From contig JBJDZM010000010.1 in the NCBI GenBank assembly GCA_051867975.1, positions 1 through 64,000 on the forward strand: DNA of 64,000 nt, in the 5' to 3' direction. The DNA is from SVTX01 sp051867975. GTDB taxonomy: Bacteria > Bacillota > Clostridia > Oscillospirales > CAG-272. How positions within the stretch are numbered: the first letter of the stretch is position 1; each line of letters starts with the position of its first letter. This document shows positions 43,515-51,539 of the stretch, in pieces. The position numbers were made by a program, and so were the translations under genes. The notes below the pieces were generated by a model. The model searched no databases, was not told the origin of the DNA, and worked only from the letters and a program-made list of their open reading frames with translations.

Positions 43515-43554
43515 ATCACACGGGCTTGATTTGTCAACACCCGTGTGATATAAT
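43515..43554 (+). promoter_or_regulatory. Promoter nested in a hairpin before the ligase gene
   Basis: TTGATT (43526-43531), a 17-bp spacer and TATAAT (43549-43554). The hairpin ATCACACGGG/CCCGTGTGAT (43515-43549), which could terminate the dehydrogenase transcript, spans the promoter elements. Confidence 0.6.
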
Positions 43555-43610
43555 TTATGGCGTTATTGTTGTTTTCAATGCAATAGAACATACGGAAAAG
43601 GGGGGATATC

Positions 43611-45068
43611 ATGGGTATTTTCGCAAAATGGCGTGAGCAGATTCCGTTTATCAAATTTCTTGTAAATGCGCAGAAAACCGTTTGGTATCCTGTTCTTTTT
43701 GCCGCTCTCTGCATAGTCGGAGGGATTAATAACTACACGGTTTACATTCCCGTGATGTGGGTACTCATTGTCTTTCACCTTTTCTCGGTACTCTTTACCG
43801 ATGACAACAAGGTATTCTTAACTCCTCTTTGCATGATCTATTTTGCCATAGGTTGTGATGCTGACGCGGGCGCATTCGGTCAAACGGGCGGAGAGCTGCT
43901 TTCCTTCATGAGCGACGACGCACTGAAGCATATCATCGCCATGGGTATCGTCGGTGTCGGGGCTTTTGTGATAAGGCTTTTTGTCGACGGATCGATAGCA
44001 CGGGCGCTGAAAAAGCGCAGAGCCTTTACGTGGGGAATCATCGCCATGGACGTGGCATTTATGCTCAACGGCATCGGCTCGCCGACATATAACACGGCAA
44101 ACATCGGATACGGCGCACTGCTTGCAATGGGCTTTACTGTGGTATATTTCTTTGTTTCGGGAATGGTCGATAATTCTGAAGACCCGATAACATACGGTTG
44201 CTACGTAATGGTCGGCACGGCATATATCGCCTTGATGCAGACCTTCAACTTGGCGTGGAGACTCCACCTTGAGGGAAATCTCATTTTGGGTACGCCCGAA
44301 GACCCGCGTTTGAACAGAGGAGCATTTTCTCTCGGCTGGGGCGTTGCCACAGTTATAGCCGCAGTATTTGTTCTCGGTATTCCGGCGGCTATGTATCTTG
44401 CCAAAAACCGCAGGGGCAGTCTGTTTACATATTTGTCTTGTGTTCTCTTTATTTTCGGAGCATTCCTTATCATTACGCGCAGTGCCATGATAGTCAGTGT
44501 CGGTTCATTTGTAATCTGCACCTTGGTCTGTTGCATTCGTGGAAAAAACAAAAAAGCTATCAGGGTATATGCAATAATTGTGCTGGCAATGACAATCATT
44601 ACCTTCGCATATATTCTTAACAACGTAATGACGCTTGAAGAACTCCTCGCCTTTTTGCGAATAGACGAATACCGTGACTCGGGCAGAGGAGCATTGTGGA
44701 AGGACGGGCTTGAGGACTTCAAAAAAGCGCCCTTTTTCGGGGCGGGATTCAGTGACGGCGGATATCCCGACGGACAGGAGAAAAATAATTTTTACAGTAA
44801 CATGTATCATTCTATTCTCGTTCAAATTCCGGGCGCTATGGGAATAGTGGGATGTATTGCAATTCTGGTGCATTTTTTCGAGCTTGCAAAGACCTTCTTC
44901 AAGAAATTCTCGGTGGATAAAATGTTACTTTTGTTCGTTCCGCTCATGATCATCGGAATGTCCCTGCTCGACAATTTCTTCTTCTATCTTGAATTTCAAA
45001 TATTTTACGGAGTCTTTCTCGCACTGGCGGAAAAGCAGTCGGAGCAAAAAGAATTATCTTGCGAATAA
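43611..45068 (+). CDS. O-antigen ligase/polymerase-like membrane protein
   Basis: A 485-residue protein with about 11-12 helices and a large outer loop between late helices (RIDEYRDSGRGALWKDGLEDFKK then GAGFSDGGYPDG, around residues 355-385), the Wzy_C/WaaL layout. Such proteins polymerise or ligate lipid-linked glycans outside the membrane. It is followed by a Wzz-like gene with its own promoter, so this pair may be a second polymerase/length-control unit serving the polysaccharide of 65-15817 or another glycan (inference). Confidence 0.83.
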   Translation: MGIFAKWREQIPFIKFLVNAQKTVWYPVLFAALCIVGGINNYTVYIPVMWVLIVFHLFSVLFTDDNKVFLTPLCMIYFAIGCDADAGAFGQTGGELLSFMSDDALKHIIAMGIVGVGAFVIRLFVDGSIARALKKRRAFTWGIIAMDVAFMLNGIGSPTYNTANIGYGALLAMGFTVVYFFVSGMVDNSEDPITYGCYVMVGTAYIALMQTFNLAWRLHLEGNLILGTPEDPRLNRGAFSLGWGVATVIAAVFVLGIPAAMYLAKNRRGSLFTYLSCVLFIFGAFLIITRSAMIVSVGSFVICTLVCCIRGKNKKAIRVYAIIVLAMTIITFAYILNNVMTLEELLAFLRIDEYRDSGRGALWKDGLEDFKKAPFFGAGFSDGGYPDGQEKNNFYSNMYHSILVQIPGAMGIVGCIAILVHFFELAKTFFKKFSVDKMLLLFVPLMIIGMSLLDNFFFYLEFQIFYGVFLALAEKQSEQKELSCE

Positions 45069-45096
45069 AGGAGCTGATACGGCTCCTTTTTCTTTT
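45067..45096 (+). terminator. Intrinsic terminator after the ligase gene
   Basis: AAAGGAGC pairs with GCTCCTTT around TGATACG, followed by a T-rich run. Confidence 0.85.
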
Positions 45097-45121
45097 TCCG
45101 AAAATTTCAAACAAAAACAGG

Positions 45122-45150
45122 TTGACATCGGTTCTTTTTTATGTTATCAT
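45122..45150 (+). promoter_or_regulatory. Sigma-A promoter of the Wzz-like gene
   Basis: TTGACA (45122-45127), a 17-bp spacer and TATCAT (45145-45150), about 50 bases before the ATG. Confidence 0.8.
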
Positions 45151-45198
45151 TATGGTTGAACAGATATGTACTTAGTAATTTACGGAAAGGAAAAAAAC

Positions 45199-46416
45199 AT
45201 GGATAATCAAACCCGTACAAATACACAAGATGATATAACCCTTGCGGATATCATCAGAATGTTCCGAGGAAAATCAATAATTCTGATATGCGTAGTTCTC
45301 ATTGCCGCAATTATCGGAGGAGCTGCAGGGGTTTTTTCGGCATACTTCTCATCTTCTTACGGCGCGGACATCAAGTTCTATCTTAATCCCGGAGCAAATA
45401 CACAAAGTCTTTTAGAGCACCTCAAATCAGATTCTTTTGCCGAGAGACTTCTTCTCAACGAATACGGTCTTCCCGAGAAATCGGAGGGCTATAAAGGTTA
45501 TGCCGAGGCGGAGAGTGCCGTAAAGGAAATGCTTGAAGCGAGAGATAAAGTTATATTGCTCTATAAAGAGGTCAATGACTTCAATTACTCCGTAAGCACA
45601 GATCCCGATGCCAAGGCTTATGAAAAAGTAACGTTTCATGAAATTGAGAAACGGCACGAGGAGCTTGTTGCGCAATATGAGGCGTACTACGCTTTGCTTG
45701 AGGTGTATAAAACCGCATATTCCGATATAGTTGCCGGTCAGGACTCGCATATTGAGAAAACAAAGGAATACGAGGATGCTGTCGCAAAAGCGTTGAAAGA
45801 CCTTGATGATTACAGAGCGAACTACTACTACCCCAAAACCGAGCAGCAGAGAGCTTTATCGGATGAACTCAACAGAGCACGTGCAGATCTGAAAGAAAAA
45901 AGGCTCACAGCCGATGAAAAGGTTGAATATGTTTTGGCACAGTGGCGCACGGACCCCGAGGTTCAGAGCATGGTTTCATTAATTCGGAATTCCGTAACAT
46001 ATAAATATGCCACCGTTGTTGAAGACGACAGTAAAAACAGCATCTCAAACATTGATAAAATTGAACAGAATACAAACTATTCATTTCTTGAAATTTCTGT
46101 TGCCGTAGATGATGACCGGGACACTGCAAATGAAATAATCGACAAGATAAAAAATAACGCACCTGATTTCATATCCTTAAATCTTGAAAGATTTACCGGT
46201 TACACGGAAGTAAAATGCACACTCATAAGCACAAACGCACAAGCAGATAACATCAGTCAGACATCCGGACTTCAAAATGCTGTAATCTATGCGGCTATCG
46301 CCGCGGTTGCGGCGGCAGTAATTGCCTGCGCGGCAATAATCATCAAAGGAATACTTCCGCCGGATACGTTTACGAAGAAAACAAAGAAAAAAGAAGAAGT
46401 GTCCAAAGAAGCATAA
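45199..46416 (+). CDS. Wzz-type polysaccharide chain-length regulator
   Basis: A 405-residue protein: N-terminal DDITLADIIRMFRGKS (Wzz_N), a helix at about 25-50, a long outer coiled-coil domain rich in Glu and Lys (about 60-345), then a C-terminal helix at about 363-387 and a short basic cytoplasmic tail. This is the polysaccharide co-polymerase layout; no tyrosine kinase domain follows. GGAAAGG precedes the start at 45199. Probably sets chain length with a Wzy partner, either the neighbour at 43611 or EpsG at 4370. Confidence 0.83.
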   Translation: MDNQTRTNTQDDITLADIIRMFRGKSIILICVVLIAAIIGGAAGVFSAYFSSSYGADIKFYLNPGANTQSLLEHLKSDSFAERLLLNEYGLPEKSEGYKGYAEAESAVKEMLEARDKVILLYKEVNDFNYSVSTDPDAKAYEKVTFHEIEKRHEELVAQYEAYYALLEVYKTAYSDIVAGQDSHIEKTKEYEDAVAKALKDLDDYRANYYYPKTEQQRALSDELNRARADLKEKRLTADEKVEYVLAQWRTDPEVQSMVSLIRNSVTYKYATVVEDDSKNSISNIDKIEQNTNYSFLEISVAVDDDRDTANEIIDKIKNNAPDFISLNLERFTGYTEVKCTLISTNAQADNISQTSGLQNAVIYAAIAAVAAAVIACAAIIIKGILPPDTFTKKTKKKEEVSKEA

Positions 46417-46436
46417 GCTCTGCGGATATGTTTTAC

Positions 46437-46484
46437 AGACCGCTCTCGGACTCTGCTTTTACTGCATCGATTCGGGAGCGGTCT
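46437..46484 (+). terminator. Probable terminator after the Wzz-like gene
   Basis: AGACCGCTC pairs with GAGCGGTCT around a 30-base loop; only a short T-run follows. Confidence 0.5.
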
Positions 46485-46567
46485 TTGCATAGACATTAAG
46501 TCCTCCTTATCTGTCATTCACGTGACAATTTTGGATGAAAAAAACATCTGCATTTTCAGGAGAAAAT

Positions 46568-49500
46568 ATGAATACCAAAACCCCTCTTTCAAAAAAATTT
46601 TGGTGGTCACTCGTCCTCTTCGGTCTTACGGGTCAAATCGCCTGGGTAGTAGAAAACATGTACCTGAACGTCTTTATTTACAAGATGTTCAACGCTTCCC
46701 CATCCGCAATATCACTCATGGTTGGTGCGAGCGCCGTCACGGCGGCATTGACCACGATCATAGTCGGCGCCCTCTCGGACAGGATAGGAAAAAGAAAAGT
46801 GTTCATCTGCGGAGGATACATTCTCTGGGGTATATCCATTTTTGCATTTTCCATGCTTGACCTTGGACGTATCTCCTTATTTGTCCCAACGCTTGCGGGA
46901 GCGGCGGCTATTGCAATTATTATTACGATCGTGCTTGACTGCCTGATGACATTTTTCGGCTCGACCGCGAACGACGCCGCATTTAATGCCTGGCTGACGG
47001 ACAGTACCGACAGCACTAACCGCGGAAGCGTCGAGGGCATCAACGCCATGATGCCGCTTATCGCCATTCTCATGGTGTTCGGCGGATTTATGTCCTTTGA
47101 CCTCGGCAGAAGCGAGAGCTGGTCATTTATTTTCTCCTTTATCGGAATAGTGACGGCTATCATAGGTATAATCGGATTTTTCACGATAAAGGAAGGCAAC
47201 ACACAAAAAAGCGAGACGGGATTCTTCAAAAACGTAATTTACAGCTTCCGTCCGTCAACCGTTGCAAAATATCCGAGACTGTACCTCTATCTCGCCGCAT
47301 TCATCATATTCAACATTTCGATCCAGATATTCATGCCATACCTCATAATTTATTACGAGGTATCGCTCGGAATGACGAACTACGTGTTGATAATGGCTCC
47401 GGCTATTATTATCGCATCAATAATTACCGCAATTTGGGGCAAGACATACGATAAAAAGGGATTTTTCTTCGCGGGAACCATCGCTCTGGCGGCACTGAGC
47501 GCAGGATTTATCGTACTTTATCTCTTCACTCAAACCGCTCTCGTTTTCATAGGCTCTCTTCTGATGATGAGCGGATATCTCGCCGGAATGGCGGCGTTCG
47601 GCGCGAAGATCCGCGACCTGACACCGCACGGAAAAGCAGGCATGCTCCAGGGCGTGAGGATCTGCTCACAGGTGCTTATTCCCGGAATCGTAGGTCCCTT
47701 TATCGGCTCGCTCGTGCTGAGGGACGCAGGCAAGATCCTCAACAATGACGGAACATACTCCTTTGTTCCGAATTCGGACATTTTCCTTGCCTCACTGATA
47801 CCGATAATCATTCTTGTCGTTTTCGTCATCGCACTTGAGTTTACAAAGCCGCCTCGCACACAGCCCATGACAACTCCGTTTGAGTCAGAACAAAATTCCG
47901 CTTTGACATGGGACGAATATCCTCGTCCGCAGCTTCGCCGAAAGTCGTATATGTCGCTTTGCGGCGAATGGGAGCTTTCCGCCGTAAAGGGCGAGAAACG
48001 CCGTGATATCGGAAGCATCACCGTTCCCTTCCCACCCGAGTCAAGGATCTCGGGTATTGAACGCAAGCTTCGGCGCAAAGAATACTATCTCTACCGCAAG
48101 AGCTTTACCCTTCCCGAAGAAATGATGGGCGGACACGTTATCCTTCACTTCGGCGCGGCTGACCAGATAGCGCATGTCAGCATCAACGGCAAGCACGTAG
48201 GAGACCATACAGGCGGTTATCTTCCCTTTGAATTTGATATAACCGATGCGCTCATTTCAGGAGAAAATACCGTCGAGGTAATTATATATGACAGTCTTGA
48301 CCGCGAGCTTGCATACGGAAAGCAAAGAAGAGCGCGCGGAGGTATGTGGTATACACCCATAAGCGGACTTTGGAAGCAGGTATGGATAGAGAGCGTTCCC
48401 GAAAACTACATAAAGTCGCTCAGAATCACGCCTTCGCTCGACAGCGTACACATCGAAGTTTCGGGCGGTGCGGAGGATAAAAAGATTGTACTTGTCAGCG
48501 AGGAAAATTCTCCCGAATACACCTTCAGCGGAAACGATATAGTCCTTAAGCCCGAAAACGTACGCCTCTGGACTCCCGAAGACCCATATCTTTACGAATT
48601 TATCTTGACTGACGGAACCGACACCGTAAAATCGTATTTCGCACTGAGAACGGTGTCTGTTGACAAGATATGCAACCGCTCGTACATCTGTCTCAACGGC
48701 AAGCCCTACTTCTGCCACGGTCTTCTCGACCAAGGCTACTACAGCGACGGAATATACACCCCTACAACGCCCGACGGCTTGTTATATGACATTCAAAAGG
48801 CAAAAGCGCTTGGATTCAACACCCTGCGAAAGCACATAAAAATCGAGCACGAGCTGTTCTATTACTTCTGTGACAAATACGGCATGCTTGTATTTCAGGA
48901 CATGGTAAACAGCGGAAGATACAGCTTCTTGATTGACACCGCCCTGCCGACCGCGGGCTTAAAGTCGGGAATATCGCACAGGGCAAGCGAACGTCGCCGC
49001 GCGGAGTTTGAGTCCGACGCAAAAGCAACCGTAGACCTGCTTTATAACCACCCCTGCGTGATCTACTATACGATATTTAACGAGGGATGGGGACAGTACG
49101 ACTCCGACAGAGTCTATTCCATGCTCCGCTCCTGCGACCCGACGAGGATCTACGACACCGCATCGGGCTGGTTTAAGGGAAATGACAGCGACGTTGTAAG
49201 CGAGCATGTCTATTTCAAAGACCTGAATGACGCAAACATCGAGATTCTGCCAAATAAGCCCTTGTGCCTTACCGAATTCGGCGGATATTCACTCAAAATC
49301 GACGGACACTCGTTTAATCTTGACAAAACCTACGGATACCGCTCTATAAAGACAGATGCCGAATACGGCGAAGCGATCCTCAAGCTCTACCGGAGTCAGA
49401 TAATCCCCTTGATAGAGCGCGGACTCTGCGCCTCAATATTCACACAGCTCTCCGATGTCGAAGATGAAGTCAACGGTTTTTTGACGTATGACAGACAGGT

Positions 49501-49582
49501 CTGCAAGGTAGACGAATCAAAAATGAAGGCAATTTCGGACGACATGATCGCAGTGTTTAAAGTCAACGTGCCGATAGAATAG
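46568..49582 (+). CDS. Single-chain fusion: MFS sugar transporter plus GH2 glycosidase
   Basis: One uninterrupted frame of 1004 residues. Residues 1-425 form a 12-helix MFS carrier with the loop motif SDRIGKRK near 75 and an even helix number, so the C-terminus should face the cytoplasm. After a linker of about 25 residues, residues 447-1004 form a complete GH2 enzyme: a sugar-binding jelly-roll (FHFGAADQIAHVSIN-type), an Ig-like domain and a TIM barrel. The acid/base is Glu839 in FNEGWG and the nucleophile is Glu903 in LTEFGGYS, both intact. The chain should import a glycoside and hydrolyse it at the inner mouth of the carrier. CAGGAG upstream of 46568 chooses this start over an ATG 11 codons earlier. 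It is monocistronic; the substrate (beta-galactoside, glucuronide or similar) is unknown. Confidence 0.92.
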   Translation: MNTKTPLSKKFWWSLVLFGLTGQIAWVVENMYLNVFIYKMFNASPSAISLMVGASAVTAALTTIIVGALSDRIGKRKVFICGGYILWGISIFAFSMLDLGRISLFVPTLAGAAAIAIIITIVLDCLMTFFGSTANDAAFNAWLTDSTDSTNRGSVEGINAMMPLIAILMVFGGFMSFDLGRSESWSFIFSFIGIVTAIIGIIGFFTIKEGNTQKSETGFFKNVIYSFRPSTVAKYPRLYLYLAAFIIFNISIQIFMPYLIIYYEVSLGMTNYVLIMAPAIIIASIITAIWGKTYDKKGFFFAGTIALAALSAGFIVLYLFTQTALVFIGSLLMMSGYLAGMAAFGAKIRDLTPHGKAGMLQGVRICSQVLIPGIVGPFIGSLVLRDAGKILNNDGTYSFVPNSDIFLASLIPIIILVVFVIALEFTKPPRTQPMTTPFESEQNSALTWDEYPRPQLRRKSYMSLCGEWELSAVKGEKRRDIGSITVPFPPESRISGIERKLRRKEYYLYRKSFTLPEEMMGGHVILHFGAADQIAHVSINGKHVGDHTGGYLPFEFDITDALISGENTVEVIIYDSLDRELAYGKQRRARGGMWYTPISGLWKQVWIESVPENYIKSLRITPSLDSVHIEVSGGAEDKKIVLVSEENSPEYTFSGNDIVLKPENVRLWTPEDPYLYEFILTDGTDTVKSYFALRTVSVDKICNRSYICLNGKPYFCHGLLDQGYYSDGIYTPTTPDGLLYDIQKAKALGFNTLRKHIKIEHELFYYFCDKYGMLVFQDMVNSGRYSFLIDTALPTAGLKSGISHRASERRRAEFESDAKATVDLLYNHPCVIYYTIFNEGWGQYDSDRVYSMLRSCDPTRIYDTASGWFKGNDSDVVSEHVYFKDLNDANIEILPNKPLCLTEFGGYSLKIDGHSFNLDKTYGYRSIKTDAEYGEAILKLYRSQIIPLIERGLCASIFTQLSDVEDEVNGFLTYDRQVCKVDESKMKAISDDMIAVFKVNVPIE

Positions 49583-49619
49583 TTCCGGCTCTGAAGATTG
49601 ATGCCAAAATAACAACTCA

Positions 49620-49649
49620 CCCCCGTCTCGCCGCGAGACGGGGGCTTTA
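49620..49649 (+). terminator. Intrinsic terminator of the MFS-GH2 gene
   Basis: CCCCCGTCTCG pairs with CGAGACGGGGG around CCG, followed by CTTTAT. Confidence 0.82.
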
Positions 49650-49682
49650 TACATAATAAATTCAATTATTACTCTATTTCTA

Positions 49683-49711
49683 TTGACTTTTCTCACCCCA
49701 TATGATAGAAT
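49683..49711 (+). promoter_or_regulatory. Sigma-A promoter of the ABC exporter operon
   Basis: TTGACT (49683-49688), a 17-bp spacer and TAGAAT (49706-49711), about 35 bases before the start codon. Confidence 0.8.
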
Positions 49712-49745
49712 GACTCATGCGTGATTCTTCATTGGAGGTGATTTT

Positions 49746-51539
49746 TTGATATTCGGAAAACACATAAATAAATACTATCTGCGATATGCCCCCATGCTTC
49801 TTGTCGGACTGCTTGCACTCGTGCTGGTGGACTATATGCAGCTCGTCGTACCCGAGCTTTACAGAATGGTCATCAACGGAATTGACAACGGAGCGGTCGA
49901 GGTCGACGGCGTTACTCATGTCTTTGATATGACATTTTTACTTGACAAGATATGTCTTCCCATGATATTCGTCATTATTGCGATGGTAATCGGACGTTTC
50001 CTGTGGCGTATATGCTTCTTCGGCGCGGGCATCAAGGTCGAGACCGACATACGCGGCAAAATGTTTGACCGCTGCAAGGACCTCTCCCAGCAATATTATC
50101 AGGTAAACAAGGTCGGAAATATGATGTCATTCTTCACAAACGACCTTGACACCGTTCAGGAGTGCTTCGGCTGGGGCATTATGATGTTCTTTGACGCGCT
50201 CGTCCTCGGCGTGCTGGCAATCGGAAAAATGGCAATCATGAACCCCATCCTGACTTTGCTTTGCATGATCCCCATGCTCTTCTTGGTGATAGCGTCGCTT
50301 GTCGTCGGAAAATACATGGAAAAGAAATGGGACAAGCGTCAGGCGGCGTTCTCCGCTCTATCCGACTTCTCACAGGAGACCTTTGCAGGCATCGCGGTCA
50401 TTAAAGCGTTCGTTAAGGAAGCAAAGGAGCTTTCAAAATTCAAGAAGCTCAGCCGGGAGAACGAGGACACAAACGTGGATTACACAAAGCTTTCGATGCT
50501 CTTGAACGTCTCTCTCACCCTCTTTATCGAGTCGGTAGTCTGTGTCATAATCGGCTACGGCGGATACCTTGTTTACAGCGGCGTTTTCGATGCGGGCAGA
50601 CTCGTTGAGTTTATCGGCTATTTCAATGCGATAATCTGGCCCGTCATGGCGATAAGCGAGCTTATCGGTATGCACGCGCAGGGCAAGGCTTCGCTCAACC
50701 GAATAAGCGAGCTGCTTGACGCAACTCCCGACGTATTTGACAAGAACGTCGAGGAGATAAACGATATCCGCGGAGATATCGAGTTTAAAAATCTCAACTT
50801 CACATACCCCGGCGGAGACATTGAGGTCTTATCCGATGTGTCGTTCAAGATAAACGCAGGAGAGAACGTCGGACTTATCGGACGCACAGGCTCGGGCAAA
50901 ACGACGATCGTCGACCTTATTTTGCGCACCTACAACGTCCCCGACGGCACGTTATTCATCGACGGCAAGGACGTAAATACGATTCCGATAAAGAGCGTCC
51001 GCGCGGCGGCGGCATACGTTCCGCAGGACAACTTCCTCTTTTCCGACACGATAGAAAACAATATCGCCTTCGCGACCGACGGCGGCAGTCACGAGGACAT
51101 CGAATACGCCGCCAAAATGGCTGACGTCCACGATAACATCGTCGATTTTCCGCTTCAGTACAACAGCGTACTCGGCGAGCGCGGAGTTACCGTCTCGGGC
51201 GGTCAAAAGCAGAGAATATCAATAGCCCGTGCACTTATGAAAAACGCGCCGATCCTCATTCTCGACGACTCGGTCTCCGCCGTTGACGTCAAGACCGAGA
51301 AGGCGATACTCGAAAATCTCGCCGCCATGCGGGGCGGTAAGACCACCATTCTCATCGCCCACCGCATAAGCACGATTGAGGATATGGACAAGATAATCTT
51401 TATCGATAACGGGCGCGTTGTCGCGGTGGGGCGGCATGAAGAGCTGCTTGCAGGCTGTGAGGAATACAAGAACATGGTAGACCTTCAGAAGCTTGACGAG
51501 GCGGTGGACGAAAAAAAGGAGGACAAGACAAATGTATGA
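49746..51539 (+). CDS. ABC exporter half-transporter, subunit 1
   Basis: A 597-residue half-transporter with six N-terminal helices (about 15-310) and a nucleotide-binding domain: Walker A GRTGSGKTT, signature VSGGQKQR, Walker B ILILDDS and H-loop IAHRIS. The residue after Walker B is Asp, not the catalytic Glu, while the signature is canonical. It starts with TTG behind a perfect GGAGGTGAT. The second subunit gene overlaps by eight bases. Together they form a heterodimeric exporter of the LmrCD/TM287-288 kind, for drugs, lipids or peptides. Confidence 0.95.
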   Translation: MIFGKHINKYYLRYAPMLLVGLLALVLVDYMQLVVPELYRMVINGIDNGAVEVDGVTHVFDMTFLLDKICLPMIFVIIAMVIGRFLWRICFFGAGIKVETDIRGKMFDRCKDLSQQYYQVNKVGNMMSFFTNDLDTVQECFGWGIMMFFDALVLGVLAIGKMAIMNPILTLLCMIPMLFLVIASLVVGKYMEKKWDKRQAAFSALSDFSQETFAGIAVIKAFVKEAKELSKFKKLSRENEDTNVDYTKLSMLLNVSLTLFIESVVCVIIGYGGYLVYSGVFDAGRLVEFIGYFNAIIWPVMAISELIGMHAQGKASLNRISELLDATPDVFDKNVEEINDIRGDIEFKNLNFTYPGGDIEVLSDVSFKINAGENVGLIGRTGSGKTTIVDLILRTYNVPDGTLFIDGKDVNTIPIKSVRAAAAYVPQDNFLFSDTIENNIAFATDGGSHEDIEYAAKMADVHDNIVDFPLQYNSVLGERGVTVSGGQKQRISIARALMKNAPILILDDSVSAVDVKTEKAILENLAAMRGGKTTILIAHRISTIEDMDKIIFIDNGRVVAVGRHEELLAGCEEYKNMVDLQKLDEAVDEKKEDKTNV

